The notes beneath the pieces are model-generated. The model was given only the letters and a program-made list of their open reading frames with translations. It made no database searches and had not been told where the DNA came from. Both the position numbers and the translations under genes were made by a program. 64,000 nucleotides of DNA, taken from Spirochaetota bacterium (lineage in GTDB: Bacteria; Spirochaetota; UBA4802; UBA5368). Location: positions 1-64,000 of the forward strand of contig DATIKU010000008.1 in assembly GCA_035477215.1 (NCBI GenBank). The letters run 5' to 3'. Positions 36,621 to 45,308 of this stretch are shown piece by piece; the first letter of the stretch is position 1, and each line of letters opens with the position of its first letter.

Positions 36621-37481
36621 ATGAGCGGTCAAGAAGCGCCAAAGAAGAAAGTAAGCGACATGAAACGACTGTGGGGAATGTCCATAGATCTCGATAAATG
36701 CACCGGATGCGGGGCGTGCCAGGTGGCGTGCAGCCAGGAAAACAACATGCCGATATTCGAGGACGATTCGGACCTGCCCAAGCGCGTGGTCTTTCTCGAC
36801 CTGATGAAAGTCACGAACGAAATGGACAAGGGCGCGAAGTTTGGCGATGTGAAGGTCGCGTATCTGCCCAAGATGTGCATGCAGTGCGCGGGCAACGACC
36901 CGGATAACCCCTACCCTCCCTGCGTCTCGGTATGCCCGGTGGTGGCCACCGACATTGGCGACGACGGCGTTGTGAGCCAGATATGGTCGCGCTGCATCGG
37001 CTGCCGGTACTGCCAGGCGTCGTGCCCCTACGAGGCGCGCGTATTCCACTGGTGGAAGCCCGTATACGAGGGGAGCTTTAAGGAGGGCCTCAACCCGGAC
37101 GTATCGGTCTCCTCGCGCGGCGCCGTGGTAAAGTGCACCTTCTGCAGCCACATCTGGAAACGCGAGCGCGACAGGATGATAGCCAAGGGCATCACCGACA
37201 TCAACGCGGTACAGTACACGCCCTCTTGCGTTTCCTCCTGCCCCACCGGCGCAATGAAATTCGGCGATCTTAAAGATCCGAGGTCGCCGGTTTATGAAGA
37301 GAAACTCCGCAGGGACCCCCGTGCGGTCCGCCTCGTGCACTCCATCGACGAGCTCAGGGACACCAACCCGGCCGAATACGATCGTCGCATGAAGATCAAG
37401 CAATTTCCGAACCCCAAGGTCTGGTATCTCACCGGCAGCGAGTGGCTCAGGAAGAAGCTGAGCGTATTTGAGAAATCCTAA
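36621..37481 (+). CDS. Four-cluster ferredoxin-type subunit, QrcC/PsrB-like
   Basis: 286 residues with sixteen cysteines in four groups: C27-30-33-37, C86-89-101-105, C125-128-131-135 and C172-175-203-207. This is the pattern of the DMSO reductase-type iron-sulphur subunit, with four [4Fe-4S] clusters expected. There is no signal peptide; it should be carried out through Tat with the MopB-like subunit. GAGGTGA precedes the ATG, 14 bp after the previous stop. It would wire electrons between the cytochrome/MopB subunits and the membrane NrfD subunit. Confidence 0.9.
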   Translation: MSGQEAPKKKVSDMKRLWGMSIDLDKCTGCGACQVACSQENNMPIFEDDSDLPKRVVFLDLMKVTNEMDKGAKFGDVKVAYLPKMCMQCAGNDPDNPYPPCVSVCPVVATDIGDDGVVSQIWSRCIGCRYCQASCPYEARVFHWWKPVYEGSFKEGLNPDVSVSSRGAVVKCTFCSHIWKRERDRMIAKGITDINAVQYTPSCVSSCPTGAMKFGDLKDPRSPVYEEKLRRDPRAVRLVHSIDELRDTNPAEYDRRMKIKQFPNPKVWYLTGSEWLRKKLSVFEKS

Positions 37482-37504
37482 GAGGACAGAGAAGGAGACC
37501 GACT

Positions 37505-38755
37505 GTGAAGAACTTTATTGAACTGTTAAGGAACGAATGGAACAGCTATTCGAAGAACACGCAGATCGCCCTGTATGTTCTCTTCGGGCTGTCCGCGCTT
37601 TTCGTAATCTTCGCCATCCAGATACTGTTCTGGGGGCTGGGATACACCGACATGAACAACAATTTCGCCATGGGCCTGTGGATCATCGGCGACCTGGGAC
37701 TGGTGGCGCTCGGCGGCGGGGCCTTCTTTACCGGCTTCCTCCTGTACATCCTCAGGGTGGACAAGCTCAATCCGCTCATCAACTCGACCGTGCTCCTGGG
37801 ATTCATGTGCTACCTGTTCACCTTCATCCTTCTGGTATTCGACATCGGGCAGCCGCTCAGGGCCTGGTTCGGCTACGCCTATCCCAACTGGGGCCCGGGC
37901 CTCCTGCCCATATCCATGCTGACCGAGGTCGTCTGGTGTCTGACCTTATATTTCTGCGTGCTCTGCGTCGAGCTCATTCCGATTCCGCTGAAGCACAAGA
38001 TCATGGACAATATCCCCTTCTTTCGTTATTTCGGGCACTACCTCCACAAGCTCATGTGGATCATGGCGGCGGTGGGCACCTTCCTTTCGTTCTTCCACCA
38101 GGGATCACTCGGTGGAGGCATGTGGGGAGTTCTCTACGGAAAGCCCGTATGGTTCAGGCCGCACTATTTCTTCCTGGCGATCGTCGCGGCGACCGCGGGA
38201 GGCACCGCGTTCATGATGCTCATCCCGAAGATCGCCGGAAAGATCATGAAGAAGGAAGTGGCGCCAAAGGAAACATTCATGACGCTGGCGCGCATTTCGG
38301 GCGTTATGTTCGTGTTCTACCTCATATTCAGGTTGTACGACCTGTACAGCCTGACTGTCAAATACGTGCCGCTCGCCGATCGCAGCTATGCCGATATCCT
38401 CGGTGGGTACTATGGCTGGTGGGTCGTCATCGCCGAGCTTTTGCTCTGCCTGGTGCCGATCGTGGTCTTCAACGTCGCGAAGCTCCGCGAGCGGGAGAAG
38501 TATTACATGGCGGGACTCATCGCCGGCGTGTCGGCCATCTCGATGAGCAAGGTGGAGGCGGTGCTTCATGGATTCTCTGTGCCGAACTTTCCGTGGAAAG
38601 GATTCACCGTGTACAACCCGACAATACAGGAGTGGTTCATATTCCTGGGCTCGCTCGCCATCATGACGCTCGTCTACATGTGGTTTGCCCGCTATCTCCC
38701 GCTCTTTCCGCATCTGCACAAGGGCGGACACGGGGACAACAAAGCGCACACCTGA
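37505..38755 (+). CDS. NrfD-family quinone-interacting membrane subunit, QrcD-like
   Basis: 416 residues from GTG 37505 (AGAAGGAG upstream), with about 10 membrane helices. It has the size and helix layout of the long NrfD/PsrC/QrcD subfamily. Motifs include ILFWGLGYTDMNNNF near the N-terminus, FGYAYPNWGPGLLPISMLTEVVW, and FLSFFHQGSLGGGMWGVLYG in the middle (histidines possible quinone-site or haem-free contacts). It provides the quinone site of the complex; membrane potential generation has been proposed for Qrc-type enzymes. Last gene of the operon, followed by a terminator. Direction (quinone reduction or quinol oxidation) cannot be told. Confidence 0.88.
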   Translation: MKNFIELLRNEWNSYSKNTQIALYVLFGLSALFVIFAIQILFWGLGYTDMNNNFAMGLWIIGDLGLVALGGGAFFTGFLLYILRVDKLNPLINSTVLLGFMCYLFTFILLVFDIGQPLRAWFGYAYPNWGPGLLPISMLTEVVWCLTLYFCVLCVELIPIPLKHKIMDNIPFFRYFGHYLHKLMWIMAAVGTFLSFFHQGSLGGGMWGVLYGKPVWFRPHYFFLAIVAATAGGTAFMMLIPKIAGKIMKKEVAPKETFMTLARISGVMFVFYLIFRLYDLYSLTVKYVPLADRSYADILGGYYGWWVVIAELLLCLVPIVVFNVAKLREREKYYMAGLIAGVSAISMSKVEAVLHGFSVPNFPWKGFTVYNPTIQEWFIFLGSLAIMTLVYMWFARYLPLFPHLHKGGHGDNKAHT

Positions 38756-38778
38756 TACGGATCGCTTGTACAGACGAA

Positions 38779-38806
38779 AAACCCCGCTTTAAAGGCGGGG
38801 TTTTTT
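38779..38806. terminator. Strong terminator, likely bidirectional
   Basis: ACCCCGCTTT pairs with AAAGGCGGGGT (one bulge) and is followed by TTTTTT on the plus strand; AAAAA flanks the left side for the minus strand. It closes the redox operon and may also stop folD readthrough. Confidence 0.85.
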
Positions 38807-38811
38807 CTTGC

Positions 38812-39119
38812 CTCTACTCGATATTACAACAGGCGAGAATACGGTCGTTTTTCTTGATGATGCCGCTTACAATCCCCCCGCCTCCGGCGCGCCCCCTTCT
38901 ATGAAGAGGGCCCCCACACGATGGGCTTTCGGCTTGGAATTTAACAGGTTTGCCCTTGAATAGATCTGCCCATTACCAAAATGTGGTTATAACACACAGG
39001 ATGCGCTACTGCCGGCGTTGCGACAGGAGGTCGCGTCGTTAGCCGGCCCGTCGGCGGGGGGATCCAGTTGGCACACTGCTCCCACCGTTCACCGGTGTGA
39101 ATTCCAACATCAATAATCG
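38812..39119. other. Intergenic, no gene seen
   Basis: No frame with recognisable protein. A hairpin GCCGGC...GCGAC-AGGAG-GTCGC...GCCGGC spans about 39013-39049. The folD stop begins at 39120. Confidence 0.5.
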
Positions 39120-40010
39120 TCACCGTACACCACGATGCAGTTTGAACGCCTTTAGCGTGTTGGAAAGCAGCATGGTGATCGTCATGGGGCCGACGCCCCC
39201 CGGAACCGGGGTTATGGCCGAGGCGATCTTCTCGACCTCGTCGAACTTGACATCTCCCACCAGCTTTGTCTTTGAGGGATCGTCGGGATGGGTTATCCTG
39301 TTCATACCCACGTCGATGACCACGGCGCCTTCCTTCACCATCGAGCCGGTGATCATCTCCGCCCTTCCCGCCGCCACCACCAGCACGTCCGCCTGGCGCG
39401 TATAATACGAGATGTCGGGGGCCGCGGTATGACAGACGGTTACGATGCAGTCGGCGTCCTTTTTCTTCTGTACCATCATTGCGGCCATGGGCTTGCCCAC
39501 TATGTTGCTCCGTCCCACCATCACGAGGTGCTTGCCCTTCAGGCTCGGCACGGCCCTGTTGATGAGGATCTTGCATCCGTGCGGCGTGCAGGGCAGAAAG
39601 CCGTCTTCGTCACCTATCAGAATTTTTCCCACGTTGGCGGGATGGAAGGCATCCACGTCCTTCCGGGGATCTATGCGATTGACGATTGCGGTCTCGTCGA
39701 TCTGCTTCGGAAGCGGCAGCTGAACGAGGATTCCATCAACGTCATTCCTGGCGTTCAGTTCGTCGATCAGCGAAACCAGCTCCTTTTGATCGGTGGTTTC
39801 GGGAATCGTATATTGAAACGACATGAAACCCGCCTCCTCGCAGGCCACCCCCTTGTTGCGGACATAGACCGACGAGGCCGGATCATTGCCTACCAGCACC
39901 ACCGCAAGCCCCGGCACCGCCCCATGGCGCTCCTTAAGGGCGATCACTTCCTTGCGTATCCCGTCCCGAATCTCGGCCGCTATCTTCTTTCCGTCAATTA
40001 TCAGAGCCAT
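39120..40010 (-). CDS. folD: Bifunctional methylenetetrahydrofolate dehydrogenase/cyclohydrolase
   Basis: 296 residues, normal length. Converts methylene-THF to methenyl-THF (NADP) and then 10-formyl-THF. Signatures: the opening MALIIDGKKIAAEIR, YVRNKGVACEEAG (with the cyclohydrolase Lys in the SVYVRNK region), VDGILVQLPLPKQID, and PGGVGPMTITMLL near the C-terminus; cofactor loop VGRSNIVGKPM. Cytoplasmic. Stand-alone on the minus strand; the archease gene ends 115 bp upstream. Confidence 0.97.
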   Translation of the reverse strand: MALIIDGKKIAAEIRDGIRKEVIALKERHGAVPGLAVVLVGNDPASSVYVRNKGVACEEAGFMSFQYTIPETTDQKELVSLIDELNARNDVDGILVQLPLPKQIDETAIVNRIDPRKDVDAFHPANVGKILIGDEDGFLPCTPHGCKILINRAVPSLKGKHLVMVGRSNIVGKPMAAMMVQKKKDADCIVTVCHTAAPDISYYTRQADVLVVAAGRAEMITGSMVKEGAVVIDVGMNRITHPDDPSKTKLVGDVKFDEVEKIASAITPVPGGVGPMTITMLLSNTLKAFKLHRGVR

Positions 40011-40125
40011 GCATATTCCTCTTCACCGGGGGTTCGCCGTACCGCGCACACAACACCGTACAGGGTCCGGCCGTATGGCCACCATCAAGGCAAATACCGC
40101 GCGATTGTCAATCCTTTGTACGCTC

Positions 40126-40557
40126 TTACACATCGAAGACGACCGTCGCCGTCCATGCGCCGTTCTCGTAGCATACCGAAAACCGATGCATGGTGACCGC
40201 CTTGATATCGACGATAAAATCATGGAGTGCGGGTTCAATCCGCTCAGCGACCGCGGCGCATCGCAATGAGGCACCGCCGGGGCCATGATCCACGTCCACT
40301 ACCGTCGGGCTGACGAGCAGGGCCGACGAATCTTTATGAAACAGGAGCTCATTGAGAAAGGAAAAAAGCAGCATCTCGATGGATTCGGCGCGCAGCTCGA
40401 ATGATATTTCCATGCCTTCGGCGCGACGAGCGGCGCCCCCGAGCATTACCGCCCGCAGGGCCTCGCCCGCCGAGACGAAAAGCTCACCGACCGTGCCGCC
40501 GAAAATCCTGAGCGCGATGTCGGCGCTGGTTACGTCCTCTAACTCTTCGAAGGGCAC
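40126..40557 (-). CDS. Archease, activator of RtcB RNA ligase
   Basis: 143 residues, family length. Starts FEELEDVTSADIALRIFGGT, the archease metal-binding opening with Glu/Asp residues. The body has SIEMLLFSFLNELLFHKDSS, and the C-terminus has KAVTMHRFSVCYENGAWTATVVFDV, the region that carries a conserved acidic end. Archease helps RtcB guanylylation and GTP or ATP use. It begins 5 bp after the rtcB stop, so the two are cotranscribed. Together with rtcB this is a complete RNA-ligation pair, useful for RNA repair rather than tRNA intron splicing in a bacterium. Confidence 0.92.
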   Translation of the reverse strand: MPFEELEDVTSADIALRIFGGTVGELFVSAGEALRAVMLGGAARRAEGMEISFELRAESIEMLLFSFLNELLFHKDSSALLVSPTVVDVDHGPGGASLRCAAVAERIEPALHDFIVDIKAVTMHRFSVCYENGAWTATVVFDV

Positions 40558-40562
40558 GCGGC

Positions 40563-42017
40563 CTACCCCTTTACACTGCCCAGAGGCACAAGGCGCGCGA
40601 CGGGGGCGCAGAGCCCGGCGCCGAATGCCGCGCCGACCACCGCGTCGATGTCCTTGTATGCGCCGCCGGCCTCCTCGGCGAGGCCCGAAAACGACGCCGT
40701 ACGGATATGTATCCCCCGTTCGCTCAGGGAGCGCTGCAGGTCGCGGCCGTTAAACCGCCTTCGCGCCTGGGTCCGCGACATGAGCCTTCCGCTTCCGTGC
40801 ACCGTTGAATAAAAGCTTTCCCGTGCCGGGGCTGTCCCGGTACAGAGATATGATCCCGTCTCCATGCTGCCTCCGACGATGACCGGCTGGCCGTACGGCA
40901 TGTAGCGTTCGGGCACCCCCTTCATGCCGGGAGCGAAGGCGCGCGTGGCGCCTTTGCGATGCACCAGGAGCTTTAGCGTTTTACCCTCCATCTCATGGTT
41001 TTCGAGCTTGGCGGTATTGTGGCATACATCGTAGATGAGCCGCAGCCCGAGCTCGCGCGGGCTCTTATTGAAATGATCGGCAAATACCTCCCGCACACGG
41101 TGCATGATGAGCTGGCGGTTGAGAAAGGCGATGTTGATGGCGCAGTTCATGGCCCCGAAGTACGCTTGCCCCTCGTCGGAATGAAGCGGCGCACAGGCCA
41201 GTTCGCGGTCGGGCAGACTTATCCCGTAGCGCTGCTGTACAGAAAGAAAACGCTGGAGATAATCCGTGGCGATCTGGTGCCCTGTGGCACGGCTGCCCGA
41301 GTGTATCATCACCAGTATCTGGTCGTCGCGGTCGACGCCGAACGCCCGCGCTGTTTTCTCGTCGTGTATGCCCGCCTTCTTCGCGACCTGTATCTCGAGA
41401 AAATGGTTGCCCGATCCCAGGGTGCCGGTCTGGTTTTTTCCGCGCTCGCGGGCCTTCTGCGACACCGCCTGCGGGTCGGCGCCGTCCATGCAGCCGTTTT
41501 CCTCGCAGTATTCCAGGTCCTCCTGATCGCCATACCCGTTCTGCACGGCCCAGCGCGCCCCTTTTACCATGGCCTCGTCGAGCTTCGATCCCTTCAGCAC
41601 GATCTCCCCGGCGGCGCCGACGCCCGACGGCACGCGCGCGAAGAGCCGGTCCACGAGCGGCTGGATGTGCTCCCTCACCTCGCCAAGCGTAAGCGAGGTG
41701 GCCATAAGGCGAATGCCGCAGTTGATATCGAACCCTATGCCCCCCGGCGAGATGACACCGCCATCCTCGGGATCGATAGCCGCGACTCCGCCGACCGGGA
41801 AGCCGTAGCCGGAATGGCCGTCGGGCATGCAGAGCGCGTACTTCCGGATACCGGGAAGCATGGCCACGTTCACCGACTGCTCGAACACCGCGTCGTCCAT
41901 GGACCGGATGAGCTCGGCGTTTGCGTAGATGCGGGCCGGTACGCGCATTCCCTTGCGCGCGCTTTTCGGTATTTCGTAACAGTACTCAGAAATATTTTGG
42001 AGTTGTTCTGGTTTCAT
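40563..42017 (-). CDS. rtcB: RNA-splicing/repair ligase RtcB
   Basis: 484 residues. Joins RNA 2',3'-cyclic phosphate or 3'-phosphate ends to 5'-OH ends using GTP and Mn2+. Metal-site motifs: MPDGHSGYGFPVGGVAA, SPGGIGFDINCGIR (Cys ligand), GTLGSGNHFLEIQ and MIHSGSRATGHQ. The nucleophile His is in VHGSGRLMSR, late in the protein. All main catalytic residues seem present. Followed by archease, preceded by the amrS-like radical SAM gene 54 bp upstream. Regulation is not evident: no RtcR gene is adjacent, although a sigma-54 activator exists elsewhere in the window. Confidence 0.96.
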   Translation of the reverse strand: MKPEQLQNISEYCYEIPKSARKGMRVPARIYANAELIRSMDDAVFEQSVNVAMLPGIRKYALCMPDGHSGYGFPVGGVAAIDPEDGGVISPGGIGFDINCGIRLMATSLTLGEVREHIQPLVDRLFARVPSGVGAAGEIVLKGSKLDEAMVKGARWAVQNGYGDQEDLEYCEENGCMDGADPQAVSQKARERGKNQTGTLGSGNHFLEIQVAKKAGIHDEKTARAFGVDRDDQILVMIHSGSRATGHQIATDYLQRFLSVQQRYGISLPDRELACAPLHSDEGQAYFGAMNCAINIAFLNRQLIMHRVREVFADHFNKSPRELGLRLIYDVCHNTAKLENHEMEGKTLKLLVHRKGATRAFAPGMKGVPERYMPYGQPVIVGGSMETGSYLCTGTAPARESFYSTVHGSGRLMSRTQARRRFNGRDLQRSLSERGIHIRTASFSGLAEEAGGAYKDIDAVVGAAFGAGLCAPVARLVPLGSVKG

Positions 42018-42071
42018 GGTAATCCGCCACGGGGCGCATTCCCGCCGTTTTCGATGGTCAGTCCTGTCACT

Positions 42072-43073
42072 TTAATGCCGGACCCCCAGGTCGGCCCCGC
42101 ATCGCCCGCAGCGGCCGTCATCGAGCGCGATGATCCGCGTCGAATAGCCGTTGCGACCGATGACAATCCCGCCGCATGAGGGGCACAGGGTATCGCTACC
42201 GTTACGGCCGCCGGGGATGTTGCCGCAGTACACGAAATCGAGTTTCCGGCGGGCCTCCTCGCATACGTCCATGATGAACCCGACCCCGGTCGCAGGGGCG
42301 TCGTGCCGGCAATTGGGATAGTACCTCGATACGTGCCAGGGCATTTTTCGGTCTACCGAGGCGATCCAGTCCATGATGTCGCGCATTTCCTCGATGTCGT
42401 CGTTGATGCCGGTAACGATTAGCGTCGTAAGCTCGATGTGGCAGCGCCCGTGCGCGCCTGTTATGGCGTCGAGCACGGGCTGGAGCCTTCCCCTCTGGTA
42501 CTTTTTATAGGTCTCGTCCCGGAAGGTCTTCAGGTCGATGTTCATGGCATCTACCAGGCCGAGAAGCTCGTCGAGCGGCCCGGGATTGATAAAGCCGTTG
42601 GTGACCAGCACGTTTTTAAGCCCGGCCTTACGGGCCTCCTTCGCGCAGTCCATCACGTACTCGAACCAGACGATGGGCTCGGAGTAGGTATAGGCGATGC
42701 CGACAGAACCTTGCCGCGCGGCGCTCCGCACGACCGCCGAAGGCTCGTAATACGACGTTGACGCCGCGGTGTTTTGTGAGATGTGCCAGTTCTGGCAGTA
42801 GGAGCATTTCATATTGCAGCCGACGGTGCCGATGGAGAGTATGGAGCTTCCGGGATGGAAATGATACAGGGGCTTCTTCTCGATCGGGTCCATGGCAATC
42901 GAGCTTACCCGGGCGTAGTTGTCCGAAAAGAGCGTTCCGCCGATGTTGGTGCGAACTCCACAAATACCGCTCTTTCCGTCCGTTAACGAGCAGTTGTGCG
43001 GGCAGAGCGCACACTCGAGCCTGCCATCCCGCCCTTTAGTATAATGCCGAGCTTCGGTGCGTTTCACGACCAA
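42072..43073 (-). CDS. amrS: AmmeMemoRadiSam-type radical SAM enzyme
   Basis: 333 residues. The N-terminal zinc-like Cys cluster is ECALCPHNCSLTDGKSGICGVR. The radical SAM motif is CNMKCSYCQNW (CxxxCxxC) near residue 85. YTYSEPIVWFEYV and the C-terminal cysteine pair CPSCGG...CGRCGAD follow. This is the AmrS family, usually encoded with MEMO1 and AMMECR1 homologues; neither is in the window. The substrate is not firmly known to me. It is the first gene of a three-gene operon with rtcB and archease, suggesting a link to RNA handling or merely cotranscription. Confidence 0.88.
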   Translation of the reverse strand: MVVKRTEARHYTKGRDGRLECALCPHNCSLTDGKSGICGVRTNIGGTLFSDNYARVSSIAMDPIEKKPLYHFHPGSSILSIGTVGCNMKCSYCQNWHISQNTAASTSYYEPSAVVRSAARQGSVGIAYTYSEPIVWFEYVMDCAKEARKAGLKNVLVTNGFINPGPLDELLGLVDAMNIDLKTFRDETYKKYQRGRLQPVLDAITGAHGRCHIELTTLIVTGINDDIEEMRDIMDWIASVDRKMPWHVSRYYPNCRHDAPATGVGFIMDVCEEARRKLDFVYCGNIPGGRNGSDTLCPSCGGIVIGRNGYSTRIIALDDGRCGRCGADLGVRH

Positions 43074-43111
43074 CCACCTCCCTTACGCCGGATACGGCGC
43101 TTGCCGGCCTT

Positions 43112-43145
43112 AAAAGTCAAAAGGCGGCGATTATCAGTCGCCGCC
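43112..43145 (-). terminator. Rho-independent terminator after bactofilin
   Basis: GGCGGCGA (43123-43130) pairs with TCGCCGCC (43138-43145) with a 7-nt loop. On the minus strand it is followed by TTTTGACTTTT. It ends the long operon that starts near 47000. Confidence 0.8.
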
Positions 43146-43170
43146 CGGGGAACATGGAGGGGAAGGATGG

Positions 43171-43587
43171 CTATGCCGTCTCCAGCTTAACATCTTCATC
43201 CTTCCGGGCGGTCCCGGTGGGTGACTTGACCATCTCGCATTTTCCCTCGAAGACGACGCCGTCGGCTATTTTAAGCTTTGAAGTCCTGATATTGCCGTAC
43301 AGCTTGCCGCTGGACTGTATTTCGAGCCGATCAAGGGCCTCGATGTTTCCATGGACCGTTCCGTGTATTATCACCGCACGGGCCTTTACGTTCGCCTTTA
43401 CCACGGCGCCCTCTCCCACTACGAGAAAACCCTCCGATACGATCTCGCCCTCGAAATACCCGTTGATCTGGAGTGATTTCTTGAATACGAGGTCACCGAT
43501 GAATTCCGTGTCCTTTGCGAACACGGTGCCGATCATCCCGTTTTCATAGACGGGGTTTGTGTTGACCTGGATGATCTTTTTCGTCAT
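43171..43587 (-). CDS. Bactofilin-family cytoskeletal protein
   Basis: 138 residues. A short N-terminal tail precedes a beta-helical core made of repeated strands with GDLVFKKSLQINGYFEGEI, GEGAVVKANVKARAVIIHG, GNIEALDRLEIQSSGKLYGNI and GVVFEGKCEM, the bactofilin (DUF583) pattern. It polymerises into filaments that guide cell shape and wall enzymes; in Leptospira bactofilin affects helicity. Cytoplasmic, possibly membrane-associated. Last gene of its operon, 13 bp after the TPR gene. Confidence 0.93.
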   Translation of the reverse strand: MTKKIIQVNTNPVYENGMIGTVFAKDTEFIGDLVFKKSLQINGYFEGEIVSEGFLVVGEGAVVKANVKARAVIIHGTVHGNIEALDRLEIQSSGKLYGNIRTSKLKIADGVVFEGKCEMVKSPTGTARKDEDVKLETA

Positions 43588-43600
43588 ACCCTTCCTTCTT

Positions 43601-43822
43601 CTACTTCGTGGTCATAATGAAAACACCATCCCAGTCGGCGGGAGGAGGAACTTCCTTGTATTTCTTCGATCTGTCGAGATACAGCGCCGATGGACCGTCG
43701 TTCGGATCGAACTGCAATGCCTTCTCGAAGGCCCTGATGGCTTCGTCCCACTTGCGCTGCTTGTACGCCGCAAGCCCGGCGTTATAATGGTTCAGGACTT
43801 CCCGCTTCTCCCTGGTTATCAT
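43601..43822 (-). CDS. Small TPR-repeat protein
   Basis: About 73 residues from ATG 43822 (GGAGGG upstream). One and a half TPR units, LNHYNAGLAAYKQRKWDEAIRAFEKALQFDPNDGPS, precede a tail PPPADWDGVFIMTTK. The same DWDGV-type tail occurs, to my knowledge, at the C-terminus of some class III cyclases and TPR proteins, so this may be a detached module that docks elsewhere. Probably a protein-interaction adaptor. It lies tightly between polyprenyl synthase and bactofilin. Confidence 0.7.
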   Translation of the reverse strand: MITREKREVLNHYNAGLAAYKQRKWDEAIRAFEKALQFDPNDGPSALYLDRSKKYKEVPPPADWDGVFIMTTK

Positions 43823-43899
43823 GCGCCCTCCCTCCGGGTTCCGTAAACAACGCACCGGGCGGCCCCATGGCACGCGCCGTCCCGATAATGATCGCAGGC

Positions 43900-44886
43900 T
43901 CAGTAATTTCTTTCAACCAAAAATTTCGAAAGGTCCAGAATAATATCCCGGCAGGGCGATGATGGAAACGCGCCCATCGATTCAACGAGTTTACGGTTGT
44001 AGCCCAGGGCTACATCAATCGAATACTCCACCGCTCCCGCCTCCCGTATCCGCCTCTTAACATACTCCCATCCCTCGGGAGTCGGGTTCTTCGCATATTC
44101 CGTCAGCTTCGACCTTTCACCCCCGTCCACGTTTTCCAGAAGGTGCAGAAAGGGCAGCGTCACCTTGCCTTCAAGGAAGTCGTTTCCCCCGTCCTTGCCG
44201 GTCGTGGCGCTGTCGTCAATTACGTCCAGCGCGTCATCGACGATTTGGAAGGCGAATCCCAGGTTTAAGCCCGCGATATATAGAATATCGCTCTCATCAT
44301 CGGAGAGACCTCCTTTCACTCCTCCCATCTTCATGCAGGCCGCCATAAAACGCGCGGTTTTAAGCTCGATAATGGTGAAATAATGGCGCTTGTCGATGCG
44401 GTCTATCCCGGAGTATTCGAGCTGATAGAGCTCGCCCTTCACCATGTCGCTTGTGGCCGCCACCAGGACCGGGAACATGCTTCGCGCTCCCTCGCCCACC
44501 GCAACCCGTAGCGCCGTGGTGTACATGTAATCCCCCACCAGCACGGCCACCCTGCTTCCCCACTTCCGGGAAACCGTCGGCACGCCGCGGCGGAGCAGCG
44601 ACTGGTCGATGATATCGTCGTGAATAAGACTCGCACAATGGACAATTTCGGCGGCGGCCGCCAGACCGATGGCATCGTCCGAGGGCTCGGCCTTCAATCC
44701 GGAACTGAGGATCACCAGAGAGGCCCGAATCTTCTTTCCCCCCCCCTCGAAAAGATACATCGCGCTTTCGTCGATGAGCGGCACGCCCGTCGACAACTTT
44801 TCCCTGATCTGATCATCGACCTTTTTTAGGTAGGGTTCGATTGGCTCAAGAATCCGCGTAAGATCGGATTTAAGTCGCTTCTGCAT
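43900..44886 (-). CDS. Polyprenyl diphosphate synthase
   Basis: 328 residues. Trans-prenyltransferase with both aspartate-rich motifs: SLIHDDIID (first) and FQIVDDALDVIDD (second). The early GGGKKIRASLVILS motif binds the allylic diphosphate. It elongates farnesyl or geranylgeranyl diphosphate with IPP to a long all-trans chain, such as the side chain of menaquinone; the chain length cannot be read safely by eye. Substrate IPP would come from the MEP pathway (ispD in this window). Cytoplasmic, membrane-associated. 17 bp after the STAS gene. Confidence 0.93.
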   Translation of the reverse strand: MQKRLKSDLTRILEPIEPYLKKVDDQIREKLSTGVPLIDESAMYLFEGGGKKIRASLVILSSGLKAEPSDDAIGLAAAAEIVHCASLIHDDIIDQSLLRRGVPTVSRKWGSRVAVLVGDYMYTTALRVAVGEGARSMFPVLVAATSDMVKGELYQLEYSGIDRIDKRHYFTIIELKTARFMAACMKMGGVKGGLSDDESDILYIAGLNLGFAFQIVDDALDVIDDSATTGKDGGNDFLEGKVTLPFLHLLENVDGGERSKLTEYAKNPTPEGWEYVKRRIREAGAVEYSIDVALGYNRKLVESMGAFPSSPCRDIILDLSKFLVERNY

Positions 44887-44903
44887 ATCCCCGGCCGGAA
44901 CAA

Positions 44904-45233
44904 TTAATCAAAGGCATTCATGCACTCCCGCTGAGATTCGAATATCTCGAATACCCTGTCAAGCATTGTTGTTTGGAAAAGTTTGAGCAGGTTGTCATTG
45001 ACAATGACGAGTTTGATGTCTCCGTCCTTGTCCTTTATCTTCCTCTTGACGGCCACGAGCACGCCAAGGGCCGAGCTGCATATGTGCTTAACATTTATCA
45101 TGTCGATGCAGATGTTGTATTCGCCGCTTTTTATGCATTCCTGCAACGCCGTTTCAAGCTCTTCCGAGGCGTCCTGGTCTATTCTTCCGTCCAGGACAAT
45201 TATTTCCGCACTCTCATGTGAAATCCGCTTCAT
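44904..45233 (-). CDS. STAS-domain anti-sigma factor antagonist
   Basis: 109 residues, a single STAS domain. The phosphorylation site is in KHICSSALGVLVAVKR (Ser of the conserved SSxLG loop). A strand-helix pattern ILDGRIDQDASEELETALQE precedes it. Acts by binding an anti-sigma kinase of the SpoIIAB/RsbW type when dephosphorylated. The kinase and sigma factor are not in this window. Lies in an operon with comF and polyprenyl synthase. Confidence 0.92.
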   Translation of the reverse strand: MKRISHESAEIIVLDGRIDQDASEELETALQECIKSGEYNICIDMINVKHICSSALGVLVAVKRKIKDKDGDIKLVIVNDNLLKLFQTTMLDRVFEIFESQRECMNAFD

Positions 45234-45308
45234 GGGTGGATATCTCCTCTTTGATTAAAAAATGGCGCAGCCGGAGGGCCGGTGGCGGTCACTTATAATA
45301 TACCACAG

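Noticed and set aside
40995-42179. A 394-codon plus-strand frame opposite rtcB
   Set aside because: Shadow of rtcB, which has all catalytic motifs.
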